Source: CAIWHR01 sp963724975 (GTDB lineage: Bacteria > Pseudomonadota > Gammaproteobacteria > Burkholderiales > Casimicrobiaceae). Taken from it: a stretch of DNA of 64,000 nucleotides. The DNA is taken from NCBI GenBank assembly GCA_963724975.1, contig CAVRXB010000003.1:620001-684000 (forward strand), written 5' to 3'. The notes under the pieces are model-generated. The model had not been told where the DNA came from. It did no database searches and worked only from the letters and a program-made list of their open reading frames with translations. Both the position numbers and the translations under genes were made by a program. Below, piece after piece: positions 7,366-16,600 of the stretch (positions are counted from its first letter, which is position 1; each line of letters opens with the position of its first letter).

Positions 7366-7455
7366 GCCTAACCCTGCGCTCAACTGGACGACGGGTGTGC
7401 GGTTTCAATGCGGCTAGCATCGACGCGGCCCGCCGGTTAGCTTGTTTCGTTAGGC
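7366..7455 (+). other. Integron attC site 2
   Basis: R'' GCCTAAC (7366-7372) pairs with R' GTTAGGC (7449-7455). The right arm from 7430 is identical to that of attC site 1. It closes the BLUF cassette. No intI-type integrase is visible in the window, so the array is integrase-less as far as can be seen. Confidence 0.85.
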
Positions 7456-7663
7456 AGCATGTATGAGACCGGCTATGCGCCGGTGGTGGTTTCTCGCAAC
7501 GGCCACGGAGTTGTTGCCGAGCGAAATCATGTCGGTGCGACCGGTCTTATCCGTATCCCCTTGAATCGTCGAGCCGCCTATGTAGAGGGTGTTCGTACCG
7601 CGCTCTTTAACGGCTGTGCACGTCGTTTCAACGACCGCTGCTGAGTACCTGTCCGTCTGCTTA
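7450..7663 (-). pseudogene. Partial reading frame cut by the IS30 element
   Basis: On the minus strand a frame runs from the IS30 insertion point to a stop inside the attC heptamer. It reads as a plausible protein (YSAAVVETTCTAVKERG, then TLYIGGSTIQGDTDKTGR). Its 5' part would lie beyond the IS30 element, but no convincing continuation is visible after 8896. A 61-residue plus-strand frame at 7459-7644 (MYETGYAPVVV) is the alternative for this third cassette. I cannot decide between them and no function is apparent. Confidence 0.25.
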
Positions 7664-8893
7664 GGGTTGTGGATTCAACCGATCGACGCAACAGTTTGGT
7701 GGAATCGTTCAGCTGGTGTTTCGAAGTTTAATGTCTTTCTAGGGCGCTCGTTCAATCTTCTGGCCACGGCGTTGAGCTTTGCTTGCGAGTAGCCTGAGAG
7801 GTCTGTTCCCTTGGGGAAGTACTGCCGCAAGAGCCCGTTCGTGTTCTCATTGCTGCCACGCTGCCAGGGATTCTGAGGGTCGCAGAAGTAAACCTTGATG
7901 TCGGTTGCCAGAGTGAAGCGCTTGTGATCGGCCATCTCTTTGCCGCGGTCCCAGGTCAGCGACTGGTAGAGCTGGTCCGGTAACTTGCGCGCGTTCTTGA
8001 TCAACGCGTCGATGACGGTCTCGGTGTCCTTGCCGGCAACCTTCACCAGCATCACATAGCGTGTCTGACGCTCGACCAACGTCGCAATCTGGCTGTTCTT
8101 GCTGCCGAACAACAGGTCGCCTTCCCAGTGACCGGGCACCGCCCGGTCTTCCACGTTGGCCGGACGCTCGCTGATCGAGACGGTGTCAGTGATGCGGCCG
8201 TGATCGTCCGTCTTCTGGGTGTGATGGCGCGACCGGCGCATCACTCGGCTGCGCCGCAAATGCGCCACCAGTTCCTTCTTCAGGGCGCCGCGGGCCTGGA
8301 TGAACAGGCTGCGATAGATGGTCTCCGGTGACACCTGACGGCTCGTATCGTCTGGATAAGTGCGCTTGAGCCAACCGGCAACCTGCTCCGGTGACCACTG
8401 CAGTCGGAGCTTGCCTGCCACGAGGCGCGCCAGCACTCGGTTCGCCGCCAGTTTACCGGCCTTGGGACGCCGGCCTCGATCCCAGGCCGCCTGATCGGCC
8501 CGACTCGCTCGGTAGCCTTCTTGGCCACCGTTGCGCTTGATCTCCCGACTGATCGTGGAGGGCGCTCGACCGAGTTGCGCTGCGATCGAACGCATGGAAT
8601 GACCCGCAACCACCGCGCGCGAGATCTCTTCCCGTTCCGCCAGGGTCAGCGCCAATCGGGAGCGACTGCGCGGGGCCGGACGGATCCCGCCGGTCGCGGC
8701 CAGAATCCCCTGTATCGACGAGTGGTTCCGATCAAACAACTGGGCGATCTGCTGGAGCGACTCGCCCTTCTGCCAGCGCTCCCACATCAGCGCCTTCTGG
8801 CTCTCCGTGTAATGGATCCGAGGTCTCATCTGCAACACTCCTCTGATGGCTCACGCCATAGTGTGTTGCATCCACCGGTTGAATCCGCAACCC
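7664..8893 (-). mobile_element. IS30-family insertion sequence
   Basis: The 1230-bp element has 30-bp terminal inverted repeats (7664-7693 and 8864-8893, about four mismatches) beginning GGGTTG and ending GCAACA. It is flanked by a three-base target duplication TTA (7661-7663 and 8894-8896). It contains one intact transposase and interrupts the third cassette. Two related but decayed pieces lie at 18246-18473 and about 35645-36352. Confidence 0.93.
7675..8829 (-). CDS. IS30-family transposase
   Basis: 384 residues. The N-terminus holds two helix-turn-helix regions: YTESQKALMWERWQKGESLQQIA, and ALTLAEREEISRAVVAG followed by SMRSIAAQLGRAPSTISREI. The catalytic DDE triad is visible as Asp in GHWEGDLLFGSKNS, Asp in SLTWDRGKEM and Glu in SNENTNGLLRQYFPKG. 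The ATG at 8829 follows GAGGAG at eight bases. The enzyme inserts the element through a circular or tandem intermediate. The gene is intact. Confidence 0.95.
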   Translation of the reverse strand: MRPRIHYTESQKALMWERWQKGESLQQIAQLFDRNHSSIQGILAATGGIRPAPRSRSRLALTLAEREEISRAVVAGHSMRSIAAQLGRAPSTISREIKRNGGQEGYRASRADQAAWDRGRRPKAGKLAANRVLARLVAGKLRLQWSPEQVAGWLKRTYPDDTSRQVSPETIYRSLFIQARGALKKELVAHLRRSRVMRRSRHHTQKTDDHGRITDTVSISERPANVEDRAVPGHWEGDLLFGSKNSQIATLVERQTRYVMLVKVAGKDTETVIDALIKNARKLPDQLYQSLTWDRGKEMADHKRFTLATDIKVYFCDPQNPWQRGSNENTNGLLRQYFPKGTDLSGYSQAKLNAVARRLNERPRKTLNFETPAERFHQTVASIG

Positions 8894-9069
8894 TTAGCCG
8901 CCCTTTTGTCGTGCGGAAAGCGGACGCCCACTGGTCAGTAGCAGACGCTCGGCATACGTCCCATCAGCTGGACACCGCGAGCACTTGATCACCCGTCCGC
9001 CATTTGCTCAACGTCCGCGCGGCGAACACACTGGGTTTGCCTCAGAACCCTTCCAATAGAGATGTGCGC

Positions 9070-11409
9070 CTAACTTTTTAGCTGATCGCCTATCGGCAGC
9101 TGTCGTATGCGTTTACCCGTCGCCGCAAAGATCGCATTGCACAGCGCCGGCGGAACCGGCGGCACGCCCGGTTCGCCAACGCCGCCCAGCGGTTTGCTGT
9201 AGTCGCCGCCGACGATGTGCACACGGATCTCGCGCGGCGCAGCGGGCATGCGCGTCACCTCGTACTGGTGAAAATTGTCCTGCTGCGCACGTCCCGCCTT
9301 GAAGGTGATCTCGCCCAGCGTTGCCGCGCTCACACCCATGACGCACGCGCCTTGCATCTGCGCCGTCACGCGTTCCGGGTTGACGGTCGCGCCACAGTCG
9401 ATCGCGATATCCACCCGCGGAATCGTCAGCTCGCCCTTGGCGTCGACCGCAACCTCCACTACCGCTGCGACGTAGCTGACGAAACTGTAATGAGCGGCGA
9501 TGCCGAGCCCGCTGCCCTTGGGCATCGCTCGTCCCCAACCCGCCTCTTTCGCGGCAAGTTCCGCGACGCGCCGCAGCCGACCGGTATCCACGGGATACCG
9601 ATCGGGTGCTTCGCCGTGGTTCCACGTGTCGCTCAGCATCTGCGGCGTGACCACCCGCGCGGGGCCGATCACTTCGAGCAGAAAGTCTTTCTGATCCCGT
9701 CCGCCCGCCGCAGCCAACTCGGCGACGAACGACTGCACTGCGAATGCGTGGGGAATATTCGATACCGAGCGGAACCAGCCGATGCGCGTGTGCGCAATCG
9801 CTTCCGGATTCTCGATGCGAATGTTGGGAATGGCGAAGGGCACGTTGATGACGCCCATGCCGAGCTCCCAATTCGCCTCCTGCTTGGCGCTGGCATCGAA
9901 GGTCGACACGATCGTCGGTGCGACGCTGCGATGCAACCAAGCCACCGGTTTTCCTTGCGCATCGACCCCCGCTTCCATATGTTCGACCGACACAGTGTGG
10001 AAGTAGTCGTGGTGCAAATCGTCGTCACGCGTCCAGACGACCTTGACCGGCTTTCCGTCCATCGCCTTGGACAGCACGGCCGCCTCGATACCGTAGTCGG
10101 GCTTGGACTTTCGACCAAATCCGCCGCCGAGCAACGTGACATGCACGGTGACGCTGTCGGCCGTCATGCCGAGCCGCTTGGCGATCAGATCGCGCGCGGC
10201 CTGCGGTGACTGGAAGCAACCCCAGACCTCGCATTTCCCTTGCGTAATGCGAGCGCTCGCCGCCGGCGGTTCCATCGATGCGTGTGCGAGATGCGGAAGA
10301 TAATATTCCGCGGTGATGCGTTTCGCCGCCGCGGCCGCCGCTGCGGTAAAGTCCCCATCGTTGCGGACGACAGGCCCGGGCTTGCGCGCGGCCTCTTCGA
10401 GCGTCGCTCGGTAGGCAACGGAGTCGTAGCTCGCGTTCGGGCCGTCGTCCCATACAATCTTCAGCGCCTTGCGCCCCTGCATCGCTGCCCAGGTGTTGCG
10501 TGCGATCACTGCCACGCCGCCGAGCGGATTGAACTGGGGCGCTCCCGGCGTCGCATCGATTTGCACGACCTTCACCACGCCGGGTACCTTGAGCGCTGCG
10601 ACGGAATCGACACTCACAACCTTGCCGCCATACACCTGGGGTCGCGCCACCACGGCATAGAGCATGCCGGGCAGGCGCGTGTCCATGCCATAGTGCGTCT
10701 TTCCGGTGACGATGTCCTGCGCGTCGACCAGCTTCAGCTTGCCGGTGCCGATGTAGCGAAATTGCGAGGGATCCTTGAGCCGAATCGTGTCCATCGCGGG
10801 CACCGGCATGCTCGCTGCCGCCTTGGCCAGCGCTCCGTAACCGAGACGCCGACCGGTGGGAACGTGCACCACCTCGTTGTTCTTTGCCTGCACTTCACTC
10901 ACGGGCACCTTCCACTGCGCAGCGGCGGCCGCTTCCAGCATCTGCCGCGCCGCGGCGCCGCAACGGCGCATGGGCATGAAGAAATGGCGCGTGCTGCGCG
11001 AGCCGTCGGTGTCCTGATTTCCGTAGCGCTCCTCATCCCCAGGCGCCTGCACGACCCGCACGCGCGCCCAGTCGGCTTCGAGTTCGTCGGCGACGATCAT
11101 CGGCATGCCGGTGCGCACGCCCTGGCCCATCTCCGAGCGATGGCAGACGATGCTGACGATGCCGTCCTGTCCGATGGCGACGAACACCAGCGGGTTGTCG
11201 ACCCAGCCGTGCGGCATCCCATCCGCGCCGTACTTGGGCGGATCGGCGGCGCGCAGTGCTTCCGGATACCCGACAGCGAGCACCAGCCCACCGAGCGCGG
11301 AGGCGCCCTGGAGAAACTTCCGCCGGCTCACGTTGGCGATCACCAACGCTGTGTCAGACGATATTGGGTTCACCGCCATCACTTTGGTCAGATCGAAGGG
11401 CGCGCTCAT
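9070..11409 (-). CDS. Molybdenum hydroxylase large subunit (IorB-like), operon 1
   Basis: 779 residues, the size of isoquinoline 1-oxidoreductase beta-type subunits of the xanthine oxidase family. A twin-arginine signal (SRRKFLQGAS at residues 28-37) indicates Tat export to the periplasm. The molybdopterin cytosine dinucleotide site includes GGGFGRKSKPDYG and the C-terminal GVGEPGVPPVPPAL, whose Glu is the catalytic base of the family. It overlaps the Fe-S subunit by ATGA. Electrons would pass from the Mo centre through the two [2Fe-2S] clusters to a respiratory carrier; no FAD subunit is present. The substrate (N-heterocycle or aldehyde) is not determined. The stop codon lies within a chance GTTAGGC. 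Confidence 0.9.
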   Translation of the reverse strand: MSAPFDLTKVMAVNPISSDTALVIANVSRRKFLQGASALGGLVLAVGYPEALRAADPPKYGADGMPHGWVDNPLVFVAIGQDGIVSIVCHRSEMGQGVRTGMPMIVADELEADWARVRVVQAPGDEERYGNQDTDGSRSTRHFFMPMRRCGAAARQMLEAAAAAQWKVPVSEVQAKNNEVVHVPTGRRLGYGALAKAAASMPVPAMDTIRLKDPSQFRYIGTGKLKLVDAQDIVTGKTHYGMDTRLPGMLYAVVARPQVYGGKVVSVDSVAALKVPGVVKVVQIDATPGAPQFNPLGGVAVIARNTWAAMQGRKALKIVWDDGPNASYDSVAYRATLEEAARKPGPVVRNDGDFTAAAAAAAKRITAEYYLPHLAHASMEPPAASARITQGKCEVWGCFQSPQAARDLIAKRLGMTADSVTVHVTLLGGGFGRKSKPDYGIEAAVLSKAMDGKPVKVVWTRDDDLHHDYFHTVSVEHMEAGVDAQGKPVAWLHRSVAPTIVSTFDASAKQEANWELGMGVINVPFAIPNIRIENPEAIAHTRIGWFRSVSNIPHAFAVQSFVAELAAAGGRDQKDFLLEVIGPARVVTPQMLSDTWNHGEAPDRYPVDTGRLRRVAELAAKEAGWGRAMPKGSGLGIAAHYSFVSYVAAVVEVAVDAKGELTIPRVDIAIDCGATVNPERVTAQMQGACVMGVSAATLGEITFKAGRAQQDNFHQYEVTRMPAAPREIRVHIVGGDYSKPLGGVGEPGVPPVPPALCNAIFAATGKRIRQLPIGDQLKS

Positions 11410-11873
11410 GCTGCCGCTCCCTTGTCGCCGGCCGCCCGCTTGATGGCGGCACGGATGCGTCCATACGTTCCGCAGCGGCAGATGTTACCAGTCATGGCGG
11501 CCTCGATATCGGCGTCGGTAGGCTTGGGTTTCTGCTTGAGGAGCGCGGTCGCGGACATGATCTGCCCAGCCTGGCAGTAGCCGCATTGCGGGACGCCCAT
11601 GTCGACCCACGCCGCCTGCACGGCTTTGCCGATCTTGTCCGCGCCGATCGCCTCGATGGTGACGACCTTCTTGTTCGCGAGCGAGGAAATCGGGGTCACG
11701 CATGCGCGTCCCGGCTGACCGTCGATATGCACCGTGCAGGCACCGCACAGCGCCATGCCGCAGCCGAACTTCGTGCCGGTGAGACCGATCTCGTCGCGCA
11801 ATACCCACAGTAGTGGGGTATCTCCGGGCAGATCGATGTCGTAAGGCTTGCCGTTGATGTTGAGCTTGGCCAT
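11406..11873 (-). CDS. [2Fe-2S] small subunit (IorA-like), operon 1
   Basis: 155 residues. The N-terminal plant-ferredoxin-type cluster uses CGMALCGACTVHIDG with a fourth Cys in GRAC; the C-terminal helical domain uses CGYCQAGQ and CRCGTYGRIR. It has no signal peptide and is expected to be co-exported with the large subunit. The ATG at 11873 follows GAAAGGAGG, which excludes the longer upstream start. It is the first gene of its operon and overlaps the large subunit gene by four bases. It is strongly similar to the small subunit of operon 2, so the pair arose by duplication. Confidence 0.93.
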   Translation of the reverse strand: MAKLNINGKPYDIDLPGDTPLLWVLRDEIGLTGTKFGCGMALCGACTVHIDGQPGRACVTPISSLANKKVVTIEAIGADKIGKAVQAAWVDMGVPQCGYCQAGQIMSATALLKQKPKPTDADIEAAMTGNICRCGTYGRIRAAIKRAAGDKGAAA

Positions 11874-12048
11874 CTTGATCCTCCTTTCGTGCCCAAGTAG
11901 GTCACTGCAACATTCCGTGGAACAGGGCGGGGCAGCGACTATTGCGTGCCATGGGCCCACTGAGTTTGGTAGCGATTCCTAGAGCGTTTCCTTTTGAAAC
12001 TTTTGATTGCTCTGCAGAACGCAAAGCCTGAAGCTTAGAAGGCGCAAT

Positions 12049-12070
12049 CCAAAAAGGTTACGCCGGCCAC
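12049..12070 (-). repeat. 22-bp element upstream of molybdenum hydroxylase operon 1
   Basis: This segment (beginning CCAAAAAGG on the plus strand and ending GCCGGCCAC) is repeated exactly at 14926-14947, followed in both cases by a similar tail (ATCG then GCAAG). The copies lie about 176 bp and 56 bp upstream of the two small-subunit starts. A shared regulator site or a relic of the duplication are both possible. Confidence 0.6.
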
Positions 12071-12170
12071 GGAGATCGGGCAAGCAAGGCCGCAATTGTC
12101 GAACAGGCGAATGCGGCGTCCACCGCGTGACCGTCGGCGTCCGGCATCGTTGACTACGGTGGACGACGGC

Positions 12171-14399
12171 CTAAGCGAGCGCGAGCGGCAGGTTGCGGAT
12201 GCGTTTTCCGGTTGCCGCAGCGAGCGCGTTGGCGACCGCCGGCGCGATCACGGGAACACCCGGCTCACCGACGCCGGTGGGCTTGTCGGTCGAAGGCACG
12301 ATATACACGTCGATGGCCGGCATCTCGTTGATCCGCAGCACGGGATAGTCGTGGAAATTCGATTGCTCGACCGCGCCGTCCTTGAGCGTGATCGCGCCGT
12401 GGAGCGCTGCTGATAAGCCGAACCCGATGCCGCCTTGCATCTGCGCGCGGATGACGTCGGGATTCACGGCCATCCCGCAGTGGACAGCACAAACGACTCG
12501 GTCCACCTTGAACTTGTTGTCCTTGTCGACGGTGATTTCGGCGACCTGTGCGACGACGCTGTTGAACGATTCGTGAATCGCCACGCCGCGGCCGCGCTTC
12601 TCGCCGGCCTTTCCCGGTGCGAGCGGCGTACCCCAGCCGGAGCTGGCGGCGACGAGCTCGAGCGCGGCGAGATGCTTCGGATGATTCGCCAGCAGTTCCC
12701 TCCGAAACGCGACGGGGTCCGTGCCGACGATCTCCGCCAGTTCGTCGATGAACGTCTCGGTCGAGTACGCGGTATGCGTCGAACCGACGGACCGCCACCA
12801 CAGTACGGGCACGCCAACTGTTGGCGAGTGCAGGTCGACGTAGAGATTCGGAATCGCGTACGGCAGTGTTGATGCGCCCTCGACGCTCGTCGCGTCAATG
12901 CCGTCCTTGATCATCATCTTCTCGAACGGCGTTCCGGCAAGAATCGACTGGCCGACGATCCGATGCTGCCAACCCACGAGGTGGCCCGAAGCATCGAGCG
13001 CTGCCTTAAGGGTGTGCACATAAGCCGGACGGTAATAGCCAGCTTTCATGTCGTCCTCGCGCGTCCACACGAGCTTCACGGGGATGCCGGGCTTGCCCTG
13101 CGTGGCAAGCGCTTTCGCGATCGCCGCCGCCTCAATGACGTAGTCGCCGGCGGGATTCGCGCGCCGGCCGAAGCTCCCACCCGCGTAGAGCATGTTGAGT
13201 TTCACTTGCTCGGGCTTGAGTCCAGTCACGTGCGCGACTGCAAACTGGTCGCCGGTCTGGAACTGTTCACCGTTCCAGACTTCGCAGTCCGCCTCGGTAA
13301 GCTTCACGACACAGTTCAACGGCTCCATCGCCGCGTGCGCGAGGTAGGGAAACTCGTAGGTTGCTTCCAGCTTCTTCGCGGCACCGTCGATCGCCTTCGC
13401 CGCATCGCCGTCGTTGCGCGCGACCTTGCCCGGCGTATCCGCAAGTTTCCGGTATTGGGCGAGAATATCGGCGGACGACTGCTTGAAACCGGTTGCGTCG
13501 TCCCATTCGACCTTAAGCGCGTCGCGGCCCTTCTTTGCCGCCCAGAAGCCCGTCGCCACCACCGCCACCCCGTTGGGGACCTCGACGACGTAACGTACGC
13601 CGGGCACCGCGGACGCGTCTTTTGGATCGAAGCTCTTCAACTTGGCTCCGAACCGTGGCGGATGCGCGACCACCGCGGTCAGCATGCCAGGCAGCTTGAC
13701 GTCCTGCGTAAACATCGCCGTGCCAGTCGATTTCGCCTTCGAGTCGGTGCGCGGCACGTGCTTCCCGATGTACACGAAATCTTTCGGATCCTTAAGCTTC
13801 ACTTTCTCGGGCACGGGCTCCTTCGCCGCCGCCAAAGCGAGTTGACCGAAAGTAGCCCTCTTTCCGTTCGCATGGAACACGATCCCGTTTTTCACTTGAA
13901 TCGACGCCGCGGGGACATTCCACTCGTTCGCCGCCGCCGAAATCAGCATCGCGCGCGCGGCCGCGCCGGCTTGCCGGTATTGGTCGAACGAATTGGCCAT
14001 AGCCGTTGAGCCGCCAGTGCCTTGGGCGTCGCCCCAGAACAGATTGCTGTAGCGCTTCGCGTCGGCCGGTGCGCCGACCGCACGAACCTGGGACCACGAG
14101 GCGTCGAGCTCCTCGGCGATCAGCGTCGGTAGCCCGGTGTAGGTGCCCTGACCCATCTCCAGATGCTTGACCACGACGGTGACAGTGTTGTCGCGGCCGA
14201 TCGTCAGGAACGCGTTCGGCTCGAACGTGCCGGCGGCCGCGTGGCCGACGGTCTTGCCGGGGCCGGAAGCTTGTGCGGCGGCGGCACCGGTCCAGATACC
14301 GAGCGTCAACCCGGCAGCGGTTGTCGCGGTCACTTTAAGGAAAACCCGCCGGTCGATACCAGCAGACGGAGTAGAGAGGCGCATTCTCATCGGGTTCAT
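12171..14399 (-). CDS. Molybdenum hydroxylase large subunit (IorB-like), operon 2
   Basis: 742 residues. The Tat signal is DRRVFLKVTATTAAG at residues 16-30. The Mo-cofactor loop GGSFGRRANPAGDYVIE and the catalytic-Glu motif GVGEPGVPVIAPAVANAL are present. Compared with the operon 1 paralogue it keeps all family motifs but differs widely in the substrate-channel regions, so the two enzymes may oxidise different compounds. The ATG at 14399 has GGAG at six bases; a TTG twelve bases upstream is a poorer choice. It follows the small subunit after only 12 bases. Confidence 0.9.
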   Translation of the reverse strand: MNPMRMRLSTPSAGIDRRVFLKVTATTAAGLTLGIWTGAAAAQASGPGKTVGHAAAGTFEPNAFLTIGRDNTVTVVVKHLEMGQGTYTGLPTLIAEELDASWSQVRAVGAPADAKRYSNLFWGDAQGTGGSTAMANSFDQYRQAGAAARAMLISAAANEWNVPAASIQVKNGIVFHANGKRATFGQLALAAAKEPVPEKVKLKDPKDFVYIGKHVPRTDSKAKSTGTAMFTQDVKLPGMLTAVVAHPPRFGAKLKSFDPKDASAVPGVRYVVEVPNGVAVVATGFWAAKKGRDALKVEWDDATGFKQSSADILAQYRKLADTPGKVARNDGDAAKAIDGAAKKLEATYEFPYLAHAAMEPLNCVVKLTEADCEVWNGEQFQTGDQFAVAHVTGLKPEQVKLNMLYAGGSFGRRANPAGDYVIEAAAIAKALATQGKPGIPVKLVWTREDDMKAGYYRPAYVHTLKAALDASGHLVGWQHRIVGQSILAGTPFEKMMIKDGIDATSVEGASTLPYAIPNLYVDLHSPTVGVPVLWWRSVGSTHTAYSTETFIDELAEIVGTDPVAFRRELLANHPKHLAALELVAASSGWGTPLAPGKAGEKRGRGVAIHESFNSVVAQVAEITVDKDNKFKVDRVVCAVHCGMAVNPDVIRAQMQGGIGFGLSAALHGAITLKDGAVEQSNFHDYPVLRINEMPAIDVYIVPSTDKPTGVGEPGVPVIAPAVANALAAATGKRIRNLPLALA
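12964..12964. other. No independent feature: long plus-strand frames here are shadows
   Basis: The long plus-strand open frames across 9.2-14.9 kb have no ribosome sites and Arg/His-rich translations; they mirror the GC-rich minus-strand operons. Confidence 0.8.
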
Positions 14400-14411
14400 C
14401 GCGGACTCCAA

Positions 14412-14870
14412 TCAGGCGAGGTGCTGCGCCGCTTCGTGAATCGCGGCGCGGATGCGGACATAGGTCGCACAGCGGCAGAGATTGCCGATCATCGCTTCAT
14501 CGATATCCGCGTCTGTGGGTTTCTTGTTCTTTGCGAGCAACGCGACCGCCGCCATTACCTGTCCCGACTGGCAATACCCGCATTGCGGAACGTCGAGCTT
14601 CTGCCAGGCAGTCTGCACCGCCTGCGCCTCTTTCGTCTTCAGGCCCTCGATCGTGGTGATCCGGGCCCCCGCCTTGATCGACGACAGAGCGGTCTGGCAC
14701 GAGCGCTTCGGTTCCCCATCGATGTGAACGGTGCAGGCGCCGCACAGCGCCATGCCGCAGCCATACTTGGTGCCGGTGAGTCCCACGTCGTCGCGCAGTA
14801 CCCACAGCAACGGGGTATCCGCGGGTACGTCGATGTCGTATTGCTTCCCGTTGATGTTGATCTTTGTCAC
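14412..14870 (-). CDS. [2Fe-2S] small subunit (IorA-like), operon 2
   Basis: 152 residues with the same two clusters as its paralogue: CGMALCGACTVHIDG plus RSC in the N-terminal domain, and CGYCQSGQ with CRCATYVRIR in the C-terminal helical domain. The start is GTG at 14870 with GGAGAG six bases upstream. It is the first gene of operon 2. The two operons are arranged head to tail, operon 2 upstream of operon 1, separated by about 300 bp. Confidence 0.93.
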   Translation of the reverse strand: MTKININGKQYDIDVPADTPLLWVLRDDVGLTGTKYGCGMALCGACTVHIDGEPKRSCQTALSSIKAGARITTIEGLKTKEAQAVQTAWQKLDVPQCGYCQSGQVMAAVALLAKNKKPTDADIDEAMIGNLCRCATYVRIRAAIHEAAQHLA

Positions 14871-15231
14871 GTTGCTCTCCTGTTGTGCCCAACGTAGCGC
14901 ATGGCATCAGCGTTGGTAAGGTAGGCCAAAAAGGTTACGCCGGCCACAGACATCGAGCAAGAACGGTTGCAGTTCGATTGGATGCCAGAGGCAACGGTTC
15001 GGATCGGGTCGACAGCGCCATCGAGTGACCGCTATCGGCAACTACGCGATACGGCCGGTTGTGGCTGCGGATTCAGCCGTTCGCGCAAAGCCGAGCCGGG
15101 CCAAATCGATTGGCTACGCCGGAAGCTGTTAGGCCCCATAATTCGACGAACCTGAATGTTTTTCAAGCGAATTTCGGCTCAGACACGACGCCGACCACCC
15201 TAGCGACGGGATATTTCCTGTCAATTAGGTT
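14871..15231. other. Gene-free spacer between hydroxylase operon 2 and IS copy B
   Basis: It holds the second copy of the 22-bp operon-upstream element (14926-14947) and the second copy of the 39-bp repeat (15108-15146). I see no coding sequence. The promoter of operon 2 must lie in its left part. Confidence 0.6.
15108..15146 (+). repeat. 39-bp direct repeat, copy 2 (contains GTTAGGC)
   Basis: Identical to 4740-4778. It lies 85 bp before the left end of IS copy B. The repeat shows that the two elements sit in related flanking DNA, not in random sites. Confidence 0.7.
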
Positions 15232-15325
15232 CCCTATTAATGACATGGACTCCCCCTCGCCTCCGGCGGGAGACTGAGCAGGTGTTGGCGGCATTGAGCT
15301 GCTGACGTTCAGAGGAGGCCCGGTC

Positions 15326-16336
15326 ATGAAGGTTGTTCGCATTGGTCTTGATATTGCGAAGTCAGTGTTTCAAGTGCACGGGGTTGATGTACATGGCAAG
15401 GCAGTTTTGCGAAAGACGCTGTCGCGCAGTGAGGTGCTGAGATACTTTGTCCAATGCCCTCCGTGCATGGTCGGCATCGAGGCCTGCGCTGGAGCCCATT
15501 ACTGGGGGCGCGAGCTGGTGCGACTGGGACACGATGCGCGATTGATGGCGGCGCAGTTTGTGACGCCCTACCGCAAGAGCGGCAAGAACGACGCCAACGA
15601 CGCGGAGGCGATCTGCGAGGCGGTTGGGCGACCCAATATGCGCTATGTACCGATCAAGAGCGAGGAGGCCCAGGCCGTACTCACTGTCCATCGAGCGCGC
15701 ACGCTGCTGGTCTCCGAGCGGACGGCATTGTCCAACCAGGTGCGTGGGTTGCTGGGCGAGTTTGGGCTGGTGTTTGGCCAAGGGATGAGTACGTTGAAGA
15801 AGATACTGATCCGCATCGGTGGCGGCGACTTTAGTTTGCCGAGCGTGGCGCGGGAAACGATAGCTGACCTGCACGATCGGCTGCGCAGCCTCGACATCAG
15901 CATTGCGTTGTACGACCGGCGCATCGCTCAGTTGGCGCACCAAAGCGAGCCCGCGCAACGACTCATGCAGATCGCCGGAGTAGGCCCGGTTACCGCAACG
16001 GCAATGGTGGCGAGCGTAGGTAATGCTCGTGCCTTCGCCAATGCCCGTCAGTTCGCCGCCTGGCTGGGGTTGACCCCTCGGCAATATTCGAGCGGAGGGA
16101 AGACGAAACTGGGGGCGATCACCAAACGCGGCGATGTCCATCTGCGGACGTTGCTCATTCACGGCACGCGTTCGGTACTCTTGCGGGCGCGCGAGAGCGA
16201 TGGCAAAAATCGCTGGGTACTGAATCTCAAAGCCCGTAGGGGCGCCAATGTCGCCGCCGTTGCGTTGGCTGCCAAGCATGCTCGTATCATGTGGGCGATG
16301 CTGGCGCGCGGCACTGAGTACCGCTTGGCGGCTTGA
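15326..16336 (+). CDS. IS110-family (IS1111 group) transposase, copy B
   Basis: 336 residues, identical in protein sequence to copy A; the one nucleotide difference (G at 16195) is silent in the codon of RARESDG. Full-length and intact, with all DEDD and Transposase_20 motifs. Near-identity implies recent transposition or gene conversion. Confidence 0.95.
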   Translation: MKVVRIGLDIAKSVFQVHGVDVHGKAVLRKTLSRSEVLRYFVQCPPCMVGIEACAGAHYWGRELVRLGHDARLMAAQFVTPYRKSGKNDANDAEAICEAVGRPNMRYVPIKSEEAQAVLTVHRARTLLVSERTALSNQVRGLLGEFGLVFGQGMSTLKKILIRIGGGDFSLPSVARETIADLHDRLRSLDISIALYDRRIAQLAHQSEPAQRLMQIAGVGPVTATAMVASVGNARAFANARQFAAWLGLTPRQYSSGGKTKLGAITKRGDVHLRTLLIHGTRSVLLRARESDGKNRWVLNLKARRGANVAAVALAAKHARIMWAMLARGTEYRLAA

Positions 16337-16596
16337 GCGGAATCGATTGCTAATGGAGGGTTCCCGCCGACGATTGCGAGCGAAGACGAGGTGATGGGAA
16401 GAACGGGTCAGACCGACGTGGGAAAAGCCTGGTAACTAGAAAGGCCGCTGCAAGGCCGCCCTATTTGTGAGGTCCCACGGACGTATGTCATCAGGGCCGC
16501 AGCCGACGGGCTGCAAAGTAGGCCGGATAGATTGTTGCAGTCAGTCCTTTCGACCCTAACCAAATCCGTCTTGCAAATGAGGGGGAGTCCATAGAT
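16337..16596 (+). ncRNA. Right noncoding end, candidate bridge RNA, copy B
   Basis: Same sequence as 5914-6173. The identical guide region with two target sites sharing CTAGTTRGGC at the right junction fits RNA-guided choice of attC-like targets. Confidence 0.45.
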
Positions 16597-16600
16597 TCTA

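Larger units (their letters stand above)
15232..16596 (+). mobile_element. IS1111-type insertion sequence (IS110 family), copy B
   Basis: It has the same boundaries, subterminal repeats and orientation as copy A. Its right end is followed after four bases by GTTGGGC, again fitting GTTRRRY. With copy A it brackets 9.06 kb (6174-15231) holding the cassettes, the IS30 element and both molybdenum hydroxylase operons. Confidence 0.9.

Noticed and set aside
9066..9072. GTTAGGC on the minus strand at the end of the hydroxylase large subunit as an attC end
   Set aside because: The preceding bases are coding sequence and contain no paired attC arm, so it is probably chance.
9217..11580. Long plus-strand open frames (330 and 446 codons) opposite the molybdenum hydroxylase genes
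   Set aside because: No ribosome sites, Arg/His-rich translations without motifs; they mirror the GC-rich real genes on the other strand.
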